From JAPOXR01 sp965219635 (GTDB taxonomy: Bacteria; Pseudomonadota; Alphaproteobacteria; Rhodobacterales; Rhodobacteraceae): a stretch of 64,000 bases of DNA. Positions 7,967 through 16,034 of the stretch are shown here, one piece after another. The position numbers and the translations under genes were made by a program. Positions within the stretch are counted from its first letter, which is position 1. Every line of letters begins with the position of its first letter. The notes under the pieces were generated by a model that ran no database searches, had not been told where the DNA came from, and saw only the letters and a list, made by a program, of their open reading frames with translations. The stretch lies in assembly GCA_965219635.1 (NCBI GenBank), contig OZ244783.1:62001-126000 (forward strand). The letters are read 5' to 3'.

Positions 7967-9079
7967 TCAGACGCCATTTGTGGCGTGGGCAATCTTGTCG
8001 TTCCAGTTCAATAGACTTGATCTGAGGTATTCGGCGGCCTCCATGCCACGTTCTCCGTACGATGTCAGATCCAGATAGGTCTGCACCGGGCTAGTACAGG
8101 TAAGCCCGCAATCAAGCGTTTCGCTCTCATCCAGAATGTCCCTGTCCTTCAACAAGGTTACTTGAACGTTGGCGCCCGCCAAACTTCGGGTGAGACCCAG
8201 AGATTCCCTTAGCTGCGCCAAGCCATACTTGTCCGCGTACAGAACGGTATTGCTGTATCGAGCATAAGGAGCCAACCAGTTTGCGGCCGAAAAGGAAGCC
8301 AAAGCCAATTCAGGCCGGTCATGTGACTCAATCATCAACTCGCGGAGCATCCTTGTCATCCGCTCTCCATGGAGTACCGTATAGTATTCGCAACGGGTTC
8401 CTTCGGGCGGTGTGTATTTGGCCGCCCACTCGTCCAGCAGTCGGTCCGGGTCATGCAGAAAGAAGCCATCCTTGCCGACGCGGCCGAACTCGTGATTCAA
8501 CAAGGCCTTGCGAATATTGCTGATGTGCCCAATGCTGACTTTAGCTTCATTGGCCAGTTCTGTGACACGCCAGGACCGGTTAGGATTTTTCAGAGCAACG
8601 ATCAGGACTCTTGCCGACTTGCGCTTGAACAAAGACCTGAGTTCCCTTGGCTCAACTGCGGGTTTGGTGGCTACCTCCCGGTCGATGGCCACCCCGTTGA
8701 ACGAGATCTGGGCATTCCCTTCGAAATCCAAATACCCGGCACCAAGCTCCCTGCAGATTGCTCGTGAAGCGGGTGAAAGATAGGGGGCAATCAGAATGCC
8801 GATGGCTTCTTGGTTCATTCTCTCTGTGATGTAAGACAATTGCAGGGCGGCCATTCGAGCCTGCCGCGGCTGGATACTGGACTTCACTTCACAGACCAGA
8901 TGGTGTCCGAGGTCTCCGACCCTGACCTCTGCCATGAAATCTGCTGTCAGGCCGTCAATCCTGGGGCCTCGCTTGATTGAAATCCTTTCGACGATGGGGA
9001 CTCGCCGCAGTGCATCTTCAAGATGTCCCCGGGCTTGGCGGACAAGAGATTTGTTCACTGATTGAATAGATTTCATCAT
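7967..9079 (-). CDS. AbiEi-like antitoxin / transcriptional regulator with nuclease-fold N-terminus
   Basis: The 370-residue protein resembles the type IV antitoxin AbiEi group. Residues 40-80 contain D...CEVKSS, the D-x(n)-ExK pattern of the PD-(D/E)XK fold, followed by GAGYLDFEGNAQI. A winged-helix segment spans about residues 155-205 (SWRVTELANEAKVSIGHI). The C-terminus ends with CTSPVQTYLDLTSYGERG, typical of AbiEi-like proteins. AbiEi normally represses its operon and blocks the nucleotidyltransferase toxin AbiEii. No AbiEii follows here; a small MNT-type nucleotidyltransferase lies upstream on the same strand. ATG 9079 is followed directly by a second ATG. Its setting beside a transposase scar suggests transfer. 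Whether the nuclease-like domain is active is unknown. Confidence 0.75.
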   Translation of the reverse strand: MMKSIQSVNKSLVRQARGHLEDALRRVPIVERISIKRGPRIDGLTADFMAEVRVGDLGHHLVCEVKSSIQPRQARMAALQLSYITERMNQEAIGILIAPYLSPASRAICRELGAGYLDFEGNAQISFNGVAIDREVATKPAVEPRELRSLFKRKSARVLIVALKNPNRSWRVTELANEAKVSIGHISNIRKALLNHEFGRVGKDGFFLHDPDRLLDEWAAKYTPPEGTRCEYYTVLHGERMTRMLRELMIESHDRPELALASFSAANWLAPYARYSNTVLYADKYGLAQLRESLGLTRSLAGANVQVTLLKDRDILDESETLDCGLTCTSPVQTYLDLTSYGERGMEAAEYLRSSLLNWNDKIAHATNGV

Positions 9080-9363
9080 TTGATGAAAATGCCAATTCTA
9101 GTGAAAAGATCAAGCGAGCCGTATCAAGAAGCCGTTACACGAACAATCATGAACTCGCCAAGGTTGGACCAGGGCGGCCGGGTGCAAACTTCGAATGGCA
9201 ATTTGAATCGTGGTTTGACCACTGCTTGTGCCGACGCCATGGCGCCAAGATTGTCAGGTACTCTTGCTGCATACGCTCACACCTTCGGCGGTTCCATTGC
9301 ATTGCGGGATCTGATTGGCACGCCCGCTGCCGCAGTTTTGCACCCAGAAGCAGGACCAAGGGG

Positions 9364-9675
9364 TCAGACTGCAAATACGAGTTCGCGTGATCTGTCTATT
9401 GCTGTGCGTAAATGCGGGTTTCTGATCGCGCCGGATTCAATGAGGTCAACAGGGCGTCCAAGCGCGTCACTCAACGCCTCGGCAAAGTCAAAATACTGCT
9501 TCAGCTGAGCCCTTCCGTCCAACAGCCCGAATTCAACAACGAAGTCAGCGTCACTGGTCATTGGGTCGAAGTCCTCGCCGCGTGCTGCGGAGCCGAAGAC
9601 TTCCAGCCTTATCACTCCATGGCATCGACATAGTTCCGCCAGATGTTCCCTTCTGTCGGCAATTTCGCTGTGCAT
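9364..9675 (-). CDS. MNT-type nucleotidyltransferase (minimal Pol-beta-like) protein
   Basis: The 103-residue protein carries the nucleotidyltransferase signature GSAARGEDFDPMTSDADFVV, with the metal-binding SDAD, and a final segment with GRPVDLIESGAIRNP typical of MNT/MntA proteins. MNT proteins usually act as antitoxins that AMPylate a HEPN RNase partner encoded next door. No HEPN gene is recognisable on either side. It could therefore be an orphan, or work with the AbiEi-like protein 284 bases downstream; the latter pairing is inference. Confidence 0.85.
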   Translation of the reverse strand: MHSEIADRREHLAELCRCHGVIRLEVFGSAARGEDFDPMTSDADFVVEFGLLDGRAQLKQYFDFAEALSDALGRPVDLIESGAIRNPHLRTAIDRSRELVFAV

Positions 9676-10152
9676 GGCAGTAACCCTTTTCGCTGATGCA
9701 GGTAGGCAGCAGTTCTGGCATCAGCGTCTCATTCGATCCATATTCCTCTGGCTGGTCCAAGTCCATCCAACGAGAGCTACCCGGCATCAGGACCAATGTT
9801 AAGCGCGCCAATTGTCCCGCGGCAATCTGCTGAAGCACAAGATGCCGATGGCATTTGTCAATTCGGACTGAATGCAAGCGTGAAGCCTGCCTTGTTCTGG
9901 AGGCAGTTCAGGCGCCTTGGTACGAGCGCAGGCTTCGCCGAACGGCGTGCTCCGTCAACCGGGCAGTGCACCTACGGCATTGGAACCAGTTACTCCGAGC
10001 GTGGGACTTACGAGACTCCAACACTGCTCGCTTGCACATTTCGCCTGGACGCATCTGCAGCACATGGTGTTGAACTTTCATGTGCGACTGGGGCCGATGG
10101 GCGGGCAGGCACCACTCGGCGCAATCGGCTTGGTGTCAAGCGGCCTGCAATC
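9676..10152. other. Gene-poor stretch
   Basis: No convincing coding region, RNA or repeat was seen between the MNT gene and the TetR gene. Open frames here lack recognisable domains and ribosome sites. It may be decayed DNA at the edge of the inserted 7.4-10.1 kb block. Confidence 0.5.
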
Positions 10153-10809
10153 CTACGCGGCAACGAGCCTCATGACCGTGTCAATGTTGAACTCAAGACG
10201 TTCCTGCAGTGCCTCAGGCGCCATGAGGTCCCGCTCAAAAATGATCGAACCCGTGAAGCGGTTGGTCAAATAGTAGTATCCAATCGCAGCAATGGTGATG
10301 TTCAGTTGGACCGGATCAATATTGGCCCGGAACTCGCCGGACGCCTCTCCGCGCTGCAATATGTTCCGAACCATGTTGACGAGTTGGCGGCTGACGACAT
10401 TGATCACTTCCGACTCCTGCAGGTGCCGCGCCCTGTGTAGGTTCTCGTTGTTGACGAGATTCAGGAATTCCGGATTTCGCAGATAATAGTCCCAGGTAAA
10501 TCTCACGAGTGACTCAAGTGCTTCCGCCGGAGGAAGGTGTTCGAGATTGAGTTCCTGTTCTGCAGTTCGCAGGTCCACATATGCATCCACAACCACCTTC
10601 CTGAACAGCTCTTCCTTGCTGTTGAAATAGTGGTAGATCATCCGCTTGTTGGCTTTTGCCAGCTTCGCAATGTCGTCGACGCGCGCTCCTCCCAAGCCCT
10701 TCCTGGCAAACTCCGCTTTTGCGGCGGCGAGTATTTCACGCCGTGTACGCTCGGCGTTCCGGGTTCTTTGGGTGCCTTCCCGGGCTTCCTGGCGTTCGGA
10801 CTGTTTCAT
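10153..10809 (-). CDS. TetR/AcrR-family transcriptional regulator
   Basis: The 218-residue regulator has an N-terminal TetR DNA-binding domain at about residues 20-70: RTRREILAAAKAEFARKG, then VDDIAKLAKANKRMIYHYF and NSKEELF. A helical ligand and dimer domain follows. It lies 45 bases after the enoyl-CoA hydratase stop and is the third gene of the CoA-transferase operon, so it is probably autoregulated through operator C at 13250-13265. It is the only regulator inside the locus that shares the GTAACC/GGTTAC palindrome, and dimeric TetR proteins bind sites of this size. I infer that it represses all four operator-bearing promoters and senses a pathway acyl-CoA or substrate. Confidence 0.92.
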   Translation of the reverse strand: MKQSERQEAREGTQRTRNAERTRREILAAAKAEFARKGLGGARVDDIAKLAKANKRMIYHYFNSKEELFRKVVVDAYVDLRTAEQELNLEHLPPAEALESLVRFTWDYYLRNPEFLNLVNNENLHRARHLQESEVINVVSRQLVNMVRNILQRGEASGEFRANIDPVQLNITIAAIGYYYLTNRFTGSIIFERDLMAPEALQERLEFNIDTVMRLVAA

Positions 10810-10854
10810 GCGGCTTGGGGCACCATCAGTTTGCGCAGGGGTTCGGAGCGCTCT

Positions 10855-11643
10855 TTAGCCATCACCGCTCCCAAACTCTGGTTTGCGCTTCTCATTGAAT
10901 GCGGCGATGCCTTCCTTGAGGTCAGCCGAACCTGCGGCGGCAATGCCTGCGAATGCCTCAATAGTACTTTCGAGCTCCTCTCCTTCGGCAGCATTCAACA
11001 GCAGCTTTACCATTTCAGTTGCGAATGCGCTGCGGTTGTTCAACTGTCCGATCAACCCGGTGGCAACTTCCATGCCTTTTCCGGAGTCCGCCAAGGTGTC
11101 CACAATGCCGAGCCTCAATCCCTCTTCGGCATCAAGCATCTCACCGAAGAGCGCCATGCGGCGAACAGCCTGACTTCCGAAACGCCGGACTGCGCGCTGG
11201 GTGCCTGACCAGCCAGGAATGATGCCGATGCCGGCCTCTGGCTGCCCGATCCTTATGTGCCGCTCCCCGATACGCAGATCGGCACAGGCGGCCAGCTCAA
11301 GTCCTCCGCCGAGAACATGCCCGTTCAGAACTGCGATTACAGGCTGGCGCAACCGGGCAAGCGCATCGAATGCCATGTGCCCCCTGCGAACCCAGTGGCG
11401 GCCAAATTCGGGTGCTTCATAGCCAGACCAGTCGGCGATGTCTCCACCAGCGCAGAAGGCCCGGCCTCCTGTTCCTGTAAGGGTAACCACCCGGGTTGCA
11501 CTGCGAAGTTCAATCTCGTGGCAGACCTCAACCAGTTGCTCGATCATTTCCCGGTCAAGGGCATTGAGCTTTTCCGGACGGTTCAAGACCACACGGCTGA
11601 CCGGGCCTTCATGCTCAAGCAGGATCTTCTTTGATTGGGTCAA
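10855..11643 (-). CDS. Enoyl-CoA hydratase/isomerase family protein
   Basis: This crotonase-fold protein starts ILLEHEGPVSRVVLNRPEKL and has FCAGGD for the first oxyanion-hole loop. Its second loop is LGGGLELAACADLRIG, followed by QPEAGIGIIPGWSGTQR with the expected acidic residue. It hydrates 2-enoyl-CoA to 3-hydroxyacyl-CoA or performs a related crotonase reaction. An in-frame start at 11721 would overlap the upstream gene. TTG 11643 is preferred because GAGGCGGAG lies just upstream and the N-terminus then matches the family; this gives 262 residues. It lies 31 bases after the CoA-transferase stop. Confidence 0.9.
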   Translation of the reverse strand: MTQSKKILLEHEGPVSRVVLNRPEKLNALDREMIEQLVEVCHEIELRSATRVVTLTGTGGRAFCAGGDIADWSGYEAPEFGRHWVRRGHMAFDALARLRQPVIAVLNGHVLGGGLELAACADLRIGERHIRIGQPEAGIGIIPGWSGTQRAVRRFGSQAVRRMALFGEMLDAEEGLRLGIVDTLADSGKGMEVATGLIGQLNNRSAFATEMVKLLLNAAEGEELESTIEAFAGIAAAGSADLKEGIAAFNEKRKPEFGSGDG

Positions 11644-11674
11644 GACAGCGGTCTCCGCCTCAGCATCTTTGCGA

Positions 11675-13228
11675 TCAAGGTAAGAACAGCGACTGGTCCA
11701 TCGTCTTCGCGTTTTCGGCAATGGTCAGATGGCAGTTGGCCTGATCAATGATGTCAGATCGCGGATCGATCCCGGGCGCGATCTCGACGACCTTCAGGCC
11801 ATCCTCTGTCAATTCCAGGACGCAGCGTTCAGTGACATAGGTGACATCCTGTCCGCACAGCATCGCGCGTTTGCCCGAAAAGGAAACCTGCTGAAGCTCC
11901 TTCACCAGTTTTGGAGTTTTTCCCTCCTTGCTGATTAGCAACTTGCCATCCTCGATGTCGAGCTTGGCGCCTGCATTGAAGTAGCCCGAAAACACAATCC
12001 TGCGGGCGCGGGCGGTAATGTCGACGAACCCTCCCGCGCCTGCGGTTATGTGGGGCCGGAAGGACAGCTTCGAGACATTGACGGAACCGTCTCCATCAAT
12101 CTCTAGAAATGACAGAAGCGACGCGTCGAAAGCTCCAGCCTGGAAATAGGTGAATTGATGCGGTGAATCTATGAATGCTTCGGCGTTTGACGAGCAGCCA
12201 AACTTGAAGTCGAGAAGCGGAACACCGCCAATTGCCCCTTGTTCGATCACCCAGGTGGCTTCACCATGCCGGCCTTCCTCCAGAAAAATCCTCGGGACGT
12301 TTGCCGAAATTCCAAATCCGATATTGACGACCGAACCGGGCTGGATTTCCTTGGCCACCCTGCGCGCAATAACCTTTGCCACCCCGAATTCGGGCGTCGC
12401 AAAGCCATCCAGCGGACGCGAGATTTCGCCTGATATCGCCGGATCATGAACTGTAGCGGTTGTCTGTAGCTGTTCTGGCGCTTCGACCACTTGGTCAACC
12501 AGGATTCCAGGCACATGAACATCGTGCGGGCGCAATGAGCCGGACCTTGTGACAGACTTGGCCTGTGCAATGACCTGTCCGCCGCAATTCCGGGCGGCGA
12601 GAGCCAGATCCAGCGCTCCAAGATACGCACCTTCATGTTCGAAAGTCAGGTTGCCGCGCTCATCGGCGGTGCTGGCCCTGATAACTGCCACATCCGGCCG
12701 GATCGCAGGAAAATACAGCCATTCGTCATTTTCGAACTCGACACGCCGGACTATCGGCCGTTCACGCGCCTTTTCGTTCATGGCGCAGCCATCATGCGCC
12801 GGGTCCACAAATGTGTCCATGCCCACCTTGGTCAGAACACCCGGCCGGTGGGCAGCCGCCTCCCGCAGCATGTCAAAGACTATGCCGCTCGGGACGTTAT
12901 AGGCTGCGACCTTGTTTGCGCCGACGAGCTGCCAAATCAGCGGCGGCTCGGCCGAGGATGGTCCTGACGGATAGGAACCGCCGATGATGGTTTCGATCTG
13001 CCCATTGGTTGCGAGGTGGTCCACGCCCTTGGTGCCAAACATGTCACCGGCAGCTATCGGGTGGATCATCGTCAACCGGCCGGGCGAACCGGTGGCGCGG
13101 TAGCGATCGCCGAGGGCAGACAAGACCGCATCCGGGCAGCAGAGTCCTGAGGATGAATTAACTGCGACGATCGCGCCATCCCCAATACCGGATACCGCCT
13201 CGGCTGCGCCTACAACCTTTGAGTTCAA
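11675..13228 (-). CDS. Acyl-CoA:carboxylate CoA-transferase (family I)
   Basis: The protein is about 517 residues, with both halves (alpha and beta) of a family-I CoA-transferase fused, like propionate or acetate CoA-transferases. The second half contains VNIGFGISANVP and the VIEQGAIGGVP loop, whose glutamate forms the covalent acyl/CoA intermediate. It moves CoA from a donor such as acetyl-CoA or succinyl-CoA to a free acid, activating it for beta-oxidation. The open frame reaches a TTG at 13249 that abuts the operator. TTG 13228 (MNSKVVGAAEAV) fits better because GGGAG lies 7 bases upstream. First gene of the operon with the hydratase and TetR genes. Confidence 0.92.
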   Translation of the reverse strand: MNSKVVGAAEAVSGIGDGAIVAVNSSSGLCCPDAVLSALGDRYRATGSPGRLTMIHPIAAGDMFGTKGVDHLATNGQIETIIGGSYPSGPSSAEPPLIWQLVGANKVAAYNVPSGIVFDMLREAAAHRPGVLTKVGMDTFVDPAHDGCAMNEKARERPIVRRVEFENDEWLYFPAIRPDVAVIRASTADERGNLTFEHEGAYLGALDLALAARNCGGQVIAQAKSVTRSGSLRPHDVHVPGILVDQVVEAPEQLQTTATVHDPAISGEISRPLDGFATPEFGVAKVIARRVAKEIQPGSVVNIGFGISANVPRIFLEEGRHGEATWVIEQGAIGGVPLLDFKFGCSSNAEAFIDSPHQFTYFQAGAFDASLLSFLEIDGDGSVNVSKLSFRPHITAGAGGFVDITARARRIVFSGYFNAGAKLDIEDGKLLISKEGKTPKLVKELQQVSFSGKRAMLCGQDVTYVTERCVLELTEDGLKVVEIAPGIDPRSDIIDQANCHLTIAENAKTMDQSLFLP

Positions 13229-13249
13229 AAGAGTGCTCCCAATTCGCAA

Positions 13250-13265
13250 GTAACCATTTGGTTAG
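13250..13265. promoter_or_regulatory. Palindromic operator C, upstream of the CoA-transferase operon
   Basis: GTAACC-ATTT-GGTTAG differs from operator A at two positions. It lies 21 bases upstream of the preferred CoA-transferase start. The operon it controls encodes the candidate TetR repressor, so autoregulation is likely. Confidence 0.72.
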
Positions 13266-13377
13266 ATAATTCCATCAGGTGTTCGGGGCGTCAAGCCGCC
13301 GATCAGGCATGGGTGCGGCTTTCCTGTCTCTCCACGGCGCCAACCACCTTGGAGTGGCCCCAATTGACGTCCAGTCC

Positions 13378-14982
13378 TCATGCCCGGTTGCCACGAACAA
13401 GGTCGGATGCCTTTTCCGCAACCATTATGGTCGGAGCGTTGGTGTTCGAACCAACCAGGCTTGGGAAAATTGACGAGTCACAGATGCGCAGGCCATCAAT
13501 GCCATGCACGCGCAGTTCCGGATCGACGACAGCCATCTCGCCAGTACCCATCTTGCATGTACCGTTCGGGTGATAGGATGTGCGTCCGAAGCGCCTGGCA
13601 TAATCGGCAAATGCATCCGCGTTTGCTGGCGGATCTGCAGGGTTGTGCATGCGGCGAATGTGCTTCTGGAGTGCGGACTGCGCAAAAATCTCGCAACTGA
13701 TGCGGACGCCTTCAGCCGAGGTTTTCACATCTTCCGGTTCGGCGAGGAAGTTTGGATCGACAACCGCCTGGTCGAGGGGGTTCGCCGACCGCAATGTAAC
13801 CCGGCCACGGCTCTTCGGTCTGAGCGTATAGGAATTGAGTGTGATTCCGGACCCCGATGGTACCCCTGGCACACCCTCTTCTGCTCCTGCCCCCGCAAGG
13901 AAATGGAACTGAAGATCTGGAACCGGGGCAGACGCGTCCGCATACCAGAATGCACCACCCTCGACGATGTTCGATGCCAGTGGTCCCGACTTGAACATGA
14001 CATACTCCAGCACCGCCCAGTACATGAGCGGGAACCTGCCGTACTTGTCGAGGCTGACCGGCTTCTTCAGCTCGGCGACGATGTCTATTCCGAAATGGTC
14101 GCTCAGGTTGCGGCCAACGCCGGGAAGTTCGTGAAGGACCTCGATACCATGGCGGGTCAATTCATCTGCCGGGCCGATACCGGAGAGCATCATGAGTTTG
14201 GGCGATCCAATGGCACCAGCGGTTACGATTACTTCGCTTCCCGCGCGCACCGATGTGAGGCCATTCGAACCTTCATAGGTTACGCCAACTGCGCGTGTGC
14301 CTTCGAGATCAATGCGATGAACAAGGCAGCCGGTTTCAACCGTGAGATTGGGGCGGTCGAGAACCGGCCTCAGGTATCCGACTGCGGCCGAACAACGGCG
14401 GCCGTTGACGGTAGTCGTCTGGTAGACGCCGGCGCCTTCCTGGACTGCGCCGTTGAAATCGGGGTTGTAGGGGATCCCGAATTCCTGGCAGGCCTGCACG
14501 AAGGCCCGTGTCATTGGCTGGGGATCCGGAATGTTCGATACGCCGAGCGGACCCTCGGTTCCATGCAGTTCACCCGCCAGAATGGTATTGCCCTCCGAGC
14601 GGACAAAGTACTTCCTGACCTCGTCCGATGACCAACCAGGGCAACCTTCCTCCTGTGCCCAGCGATCATAATCGGCAGGGTTGCCGCGGGTGAATACCTG
14701 GGCATTTATTGATGATCCACCGCCGATGATGCGCGCCTGCGCGTAGGGGATTTCGCGGTCATGGGCATGCGTTTGAGGCGCGGTCTTGAAGCCCCAGATG
14801 AATGGACCTGAAGTCATCCTGGCAAAGCCGACGGGGATGTGAATGAGCGGGTTCCGGTCCTTTCCGCCTGCCTCCAGCAGCAGAACCCGGGCATCCGGCA
14901 ATTCGCTCAGGCGGTTGGCAAGGACGCACCCTGCTGATCCACCACCGGCAATGACATAGTCATAATGGGGTTGCGGGTTCAT
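13378..14982 (-). CDS. GMC-family FAD-dependent oxidoreductase (choline dehydrogenase-like)
   Basis: This protein of about 534 residues has the FAD-binding YVIAGGGSAGCVLANRL at the N-terminus, the GGGSSINAQVFTRG segment near residue 85 and the GAIGSPKLMMLSGIGPA GMC signature near residue 255. The C-terminal HPNGTCKMG carries the catalytic histidine. The family oxidises primary alcohols to aldehydes. ATG 14982 is preferred over an in-frame TTG four codons earlier because GAGGGA lies just before it. It ends about 150 bases before the CoA-transferase start and has operator D upstream. It probably performs the first oxidation of an alcohol substrate (inference). Confidence 0.93.
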   Translation of the reverse strand: MNPQPHYDYVIAGGGSAGCVLANRLSELPDARVLLLEAGGKDRNPLIHIPVGFARMTSGPFIWGFKTAPQTHAHDREIPYAQARIIGGGSSINAQVFTRGNPADYDRWAQEEGCPGWSSDEVRKYFVRSEGNTILAGELHGTEGPLGVSNIPDPQPMTRAFVQACQEFGIPYNPDFNGAVQEGAGVYQTTTVNGRRCSAAVGYLRPVLDRPNLTVETGCLVHRIDLEGTRAVGVTYEGSNGLTSVRAGSEVIVTAGAIGSPKLMMLSGIGPADELTRHGIEVLHELPGVGRNLSDHFGIDIVAELKKPVSLDKYGRFPLMYWAVLEYVMFKSGPLASNIVEGGAFWYADASAPVPDLQFHFLAGAGAEEGVPGVPSGSGITLNSYTLRPKSRGRVTLRSANPLDQAVVDPNFLAEPEDVKTSAEGVRISCEIFAQSALQKHIRRMHNPADPPANADAFADYARRFGRTSYHPNGTCKMGTGEMAVVDPELRVHGIDGLRICDSSIFPSLVGSNTNAPTIMVAEKASDLVRGNRA

Positions 14983-15114
14983 TTCGTCCCTCAATTCTCA
15001 CGCAACAGGCTCTGTAAACAACGGGTCTGCCAGCCCGGATCATGGCCTTGCGGATCCAGCGCATTGCGAGCATTGACCGGTACCACCCGAGGCCGCCTCC
15101 AGTCTGAAGTGTTG

Positions 15115-15130
15115 GTAACCATACAGTTAA
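15115..15130. promoter_or_regulatory. Palindromic operator D, upstream of the GMC oxidoreductase
   Basis: On the minus strand it reads TTAACTGTATGGTTAC, a three-mismatch relative of operator A. It lies 132 bases upstream of the GMC ATG, farther than the other sites, so a long leader or a promoter near 15.1 kb is implied. Confidence 0.6.
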
Positions 15131-15486
15131 TTGGCTCTGAAGTTCAACCGGGACTCTGGTTATTGGACATGCCTGGCATTGGCCCTCGCTCTACACCCTC
15201 CTGTCGGCATTTTGGCAATCGCGGCCGGTCAAGGGATGTGATTGATCATGCAGCCGAAGGCCCGGTGGATCGAGACAGAAGACCCGCTGCTGCTGTTGAG
15301 TCGGAAGTTTGACGGTGTGCCGAAACAACGAAGGCAGCAGTCTGCCGATGCAGGCCAGGAGAGATTGGCTCATGGCTCTGCAAGTTTCTGGCCGCAGGCG
15401 TCCTGTGCGCAGTGCCGGGCCAAGCAGATTGAACCTTGCCGGAGCCTGAGGGCCTCCGAAGCAGTTGCGGATTGATTGTGCGAGGC

Positions 15487-15506
15487 CGGCTTCAGGAACG
15501 AAGCCG
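15487..15506 (-). terminator. Stem-loop downstream of the MaoC gene
   Basis: CGGCTTC and GAAGCCG form a 7-bp perfect stem with a 6-base loop, starting 21 bases past the MaoC stop. No T-run follows, so termination is only a possibility. Confidence 0.4.
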
Positions 15507-15526
15507 ACCCGCGAGCAAGCCGTTTC

Positions 15527-16033
15527 TCAGTTGGCCGGCGGCATTGCCGCAAAGCCGGAATTGCGGCGCATCATCAGCTTATTGGTCCCATTCTGTACGG
15601 TCTCGCCATTCTGGTTCCGCACCAGGAACTCCTGGGTTGCAATTCCCCGGTCTGGCCGCTTGGTCCGCCGCAGGTCCTTGACGGTCACAACCGCTGAAAT
15701 CCGGTCCCCGGCGAATACAGGGAGCCGGTAGTTGATGTCCCAGCCGAGCGAGGCGACAGCATCAAGCTGTACGGGGCTGTTGTATTTCAGCCCGTCCGCC
15801 ATGCCCTGTATGAGGATCCCGTGCGCTATCAGCGCCGGAAACCCGATATCCCTTGCGGCAGCATCGTCCAGATGCAGCGCATAGTTGTCGCCCGAAATCC
15901 CGGCATACTGCCTGATGATATCCGCCGTCACCTCAGTCGAACCGGTCTCGAAGTAGTCTCCGATCATCAGGTCATCAAGGAAGTATCTTCCTTCGGGGAG
16001 TCGGCGCCCCGTTCCGCCAGTCGGCCCAGACAC
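15527..16033 (-). CDS. MaoC-family (R)-hydratase/dehydratase
   Basis: This 168-residue hot-dog-fold protein contains ISGDNYALHLDDAAARD and the helix GFPALIAHGILIQGMADG, the hydratase-2 motif with Asp and His catalytic residues. The family adds water to 2-enoyl-CoAs with (R) stereochemistry or dehydrates small 3-hydroxyacyl-CoAs. GTG 16033 is chosen because it lies one base after the aldo/keto reductase stop; a longer open frame would run into that gene. The two genes form an operon. The operator palindrome was not seen upstream of it. Confidence 0.87.
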   Translation of the reverse strand: MSGPTGGTGRRLPEGRYFLDDLMIGDYFETGSTEVTADIIRQYAGISGDNYALHLDDAAARDIGFPALIAHGILIQGMADGLKYNSPVQLDAVASLGWDINYRLPVFAGDRISAVVTVKDLRRTKRPDRGIATQEFLVRNQNGETVQNGTNKLMMRRNSGFAAMPPAN

Positions 16034-16034
16034 T

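Larger units (their letters stand above)
14983..15526. other. Intergenic region with operator D and a hairpin
   Basis: The 544 bases between the GMC start and the MaoC stop contain no convincing gene. They hold the GMC promoter with operator D (15115-15130) and a stem-loop near the end of the MaoC operon (15487-15506). Confidence 0.6.

Noticed and set aside
9796..10440. 214-codon open frame on the plus strand
   Set aside because: Overlaps the TetR gene antisense and has no recognisable domain or ribosome site.
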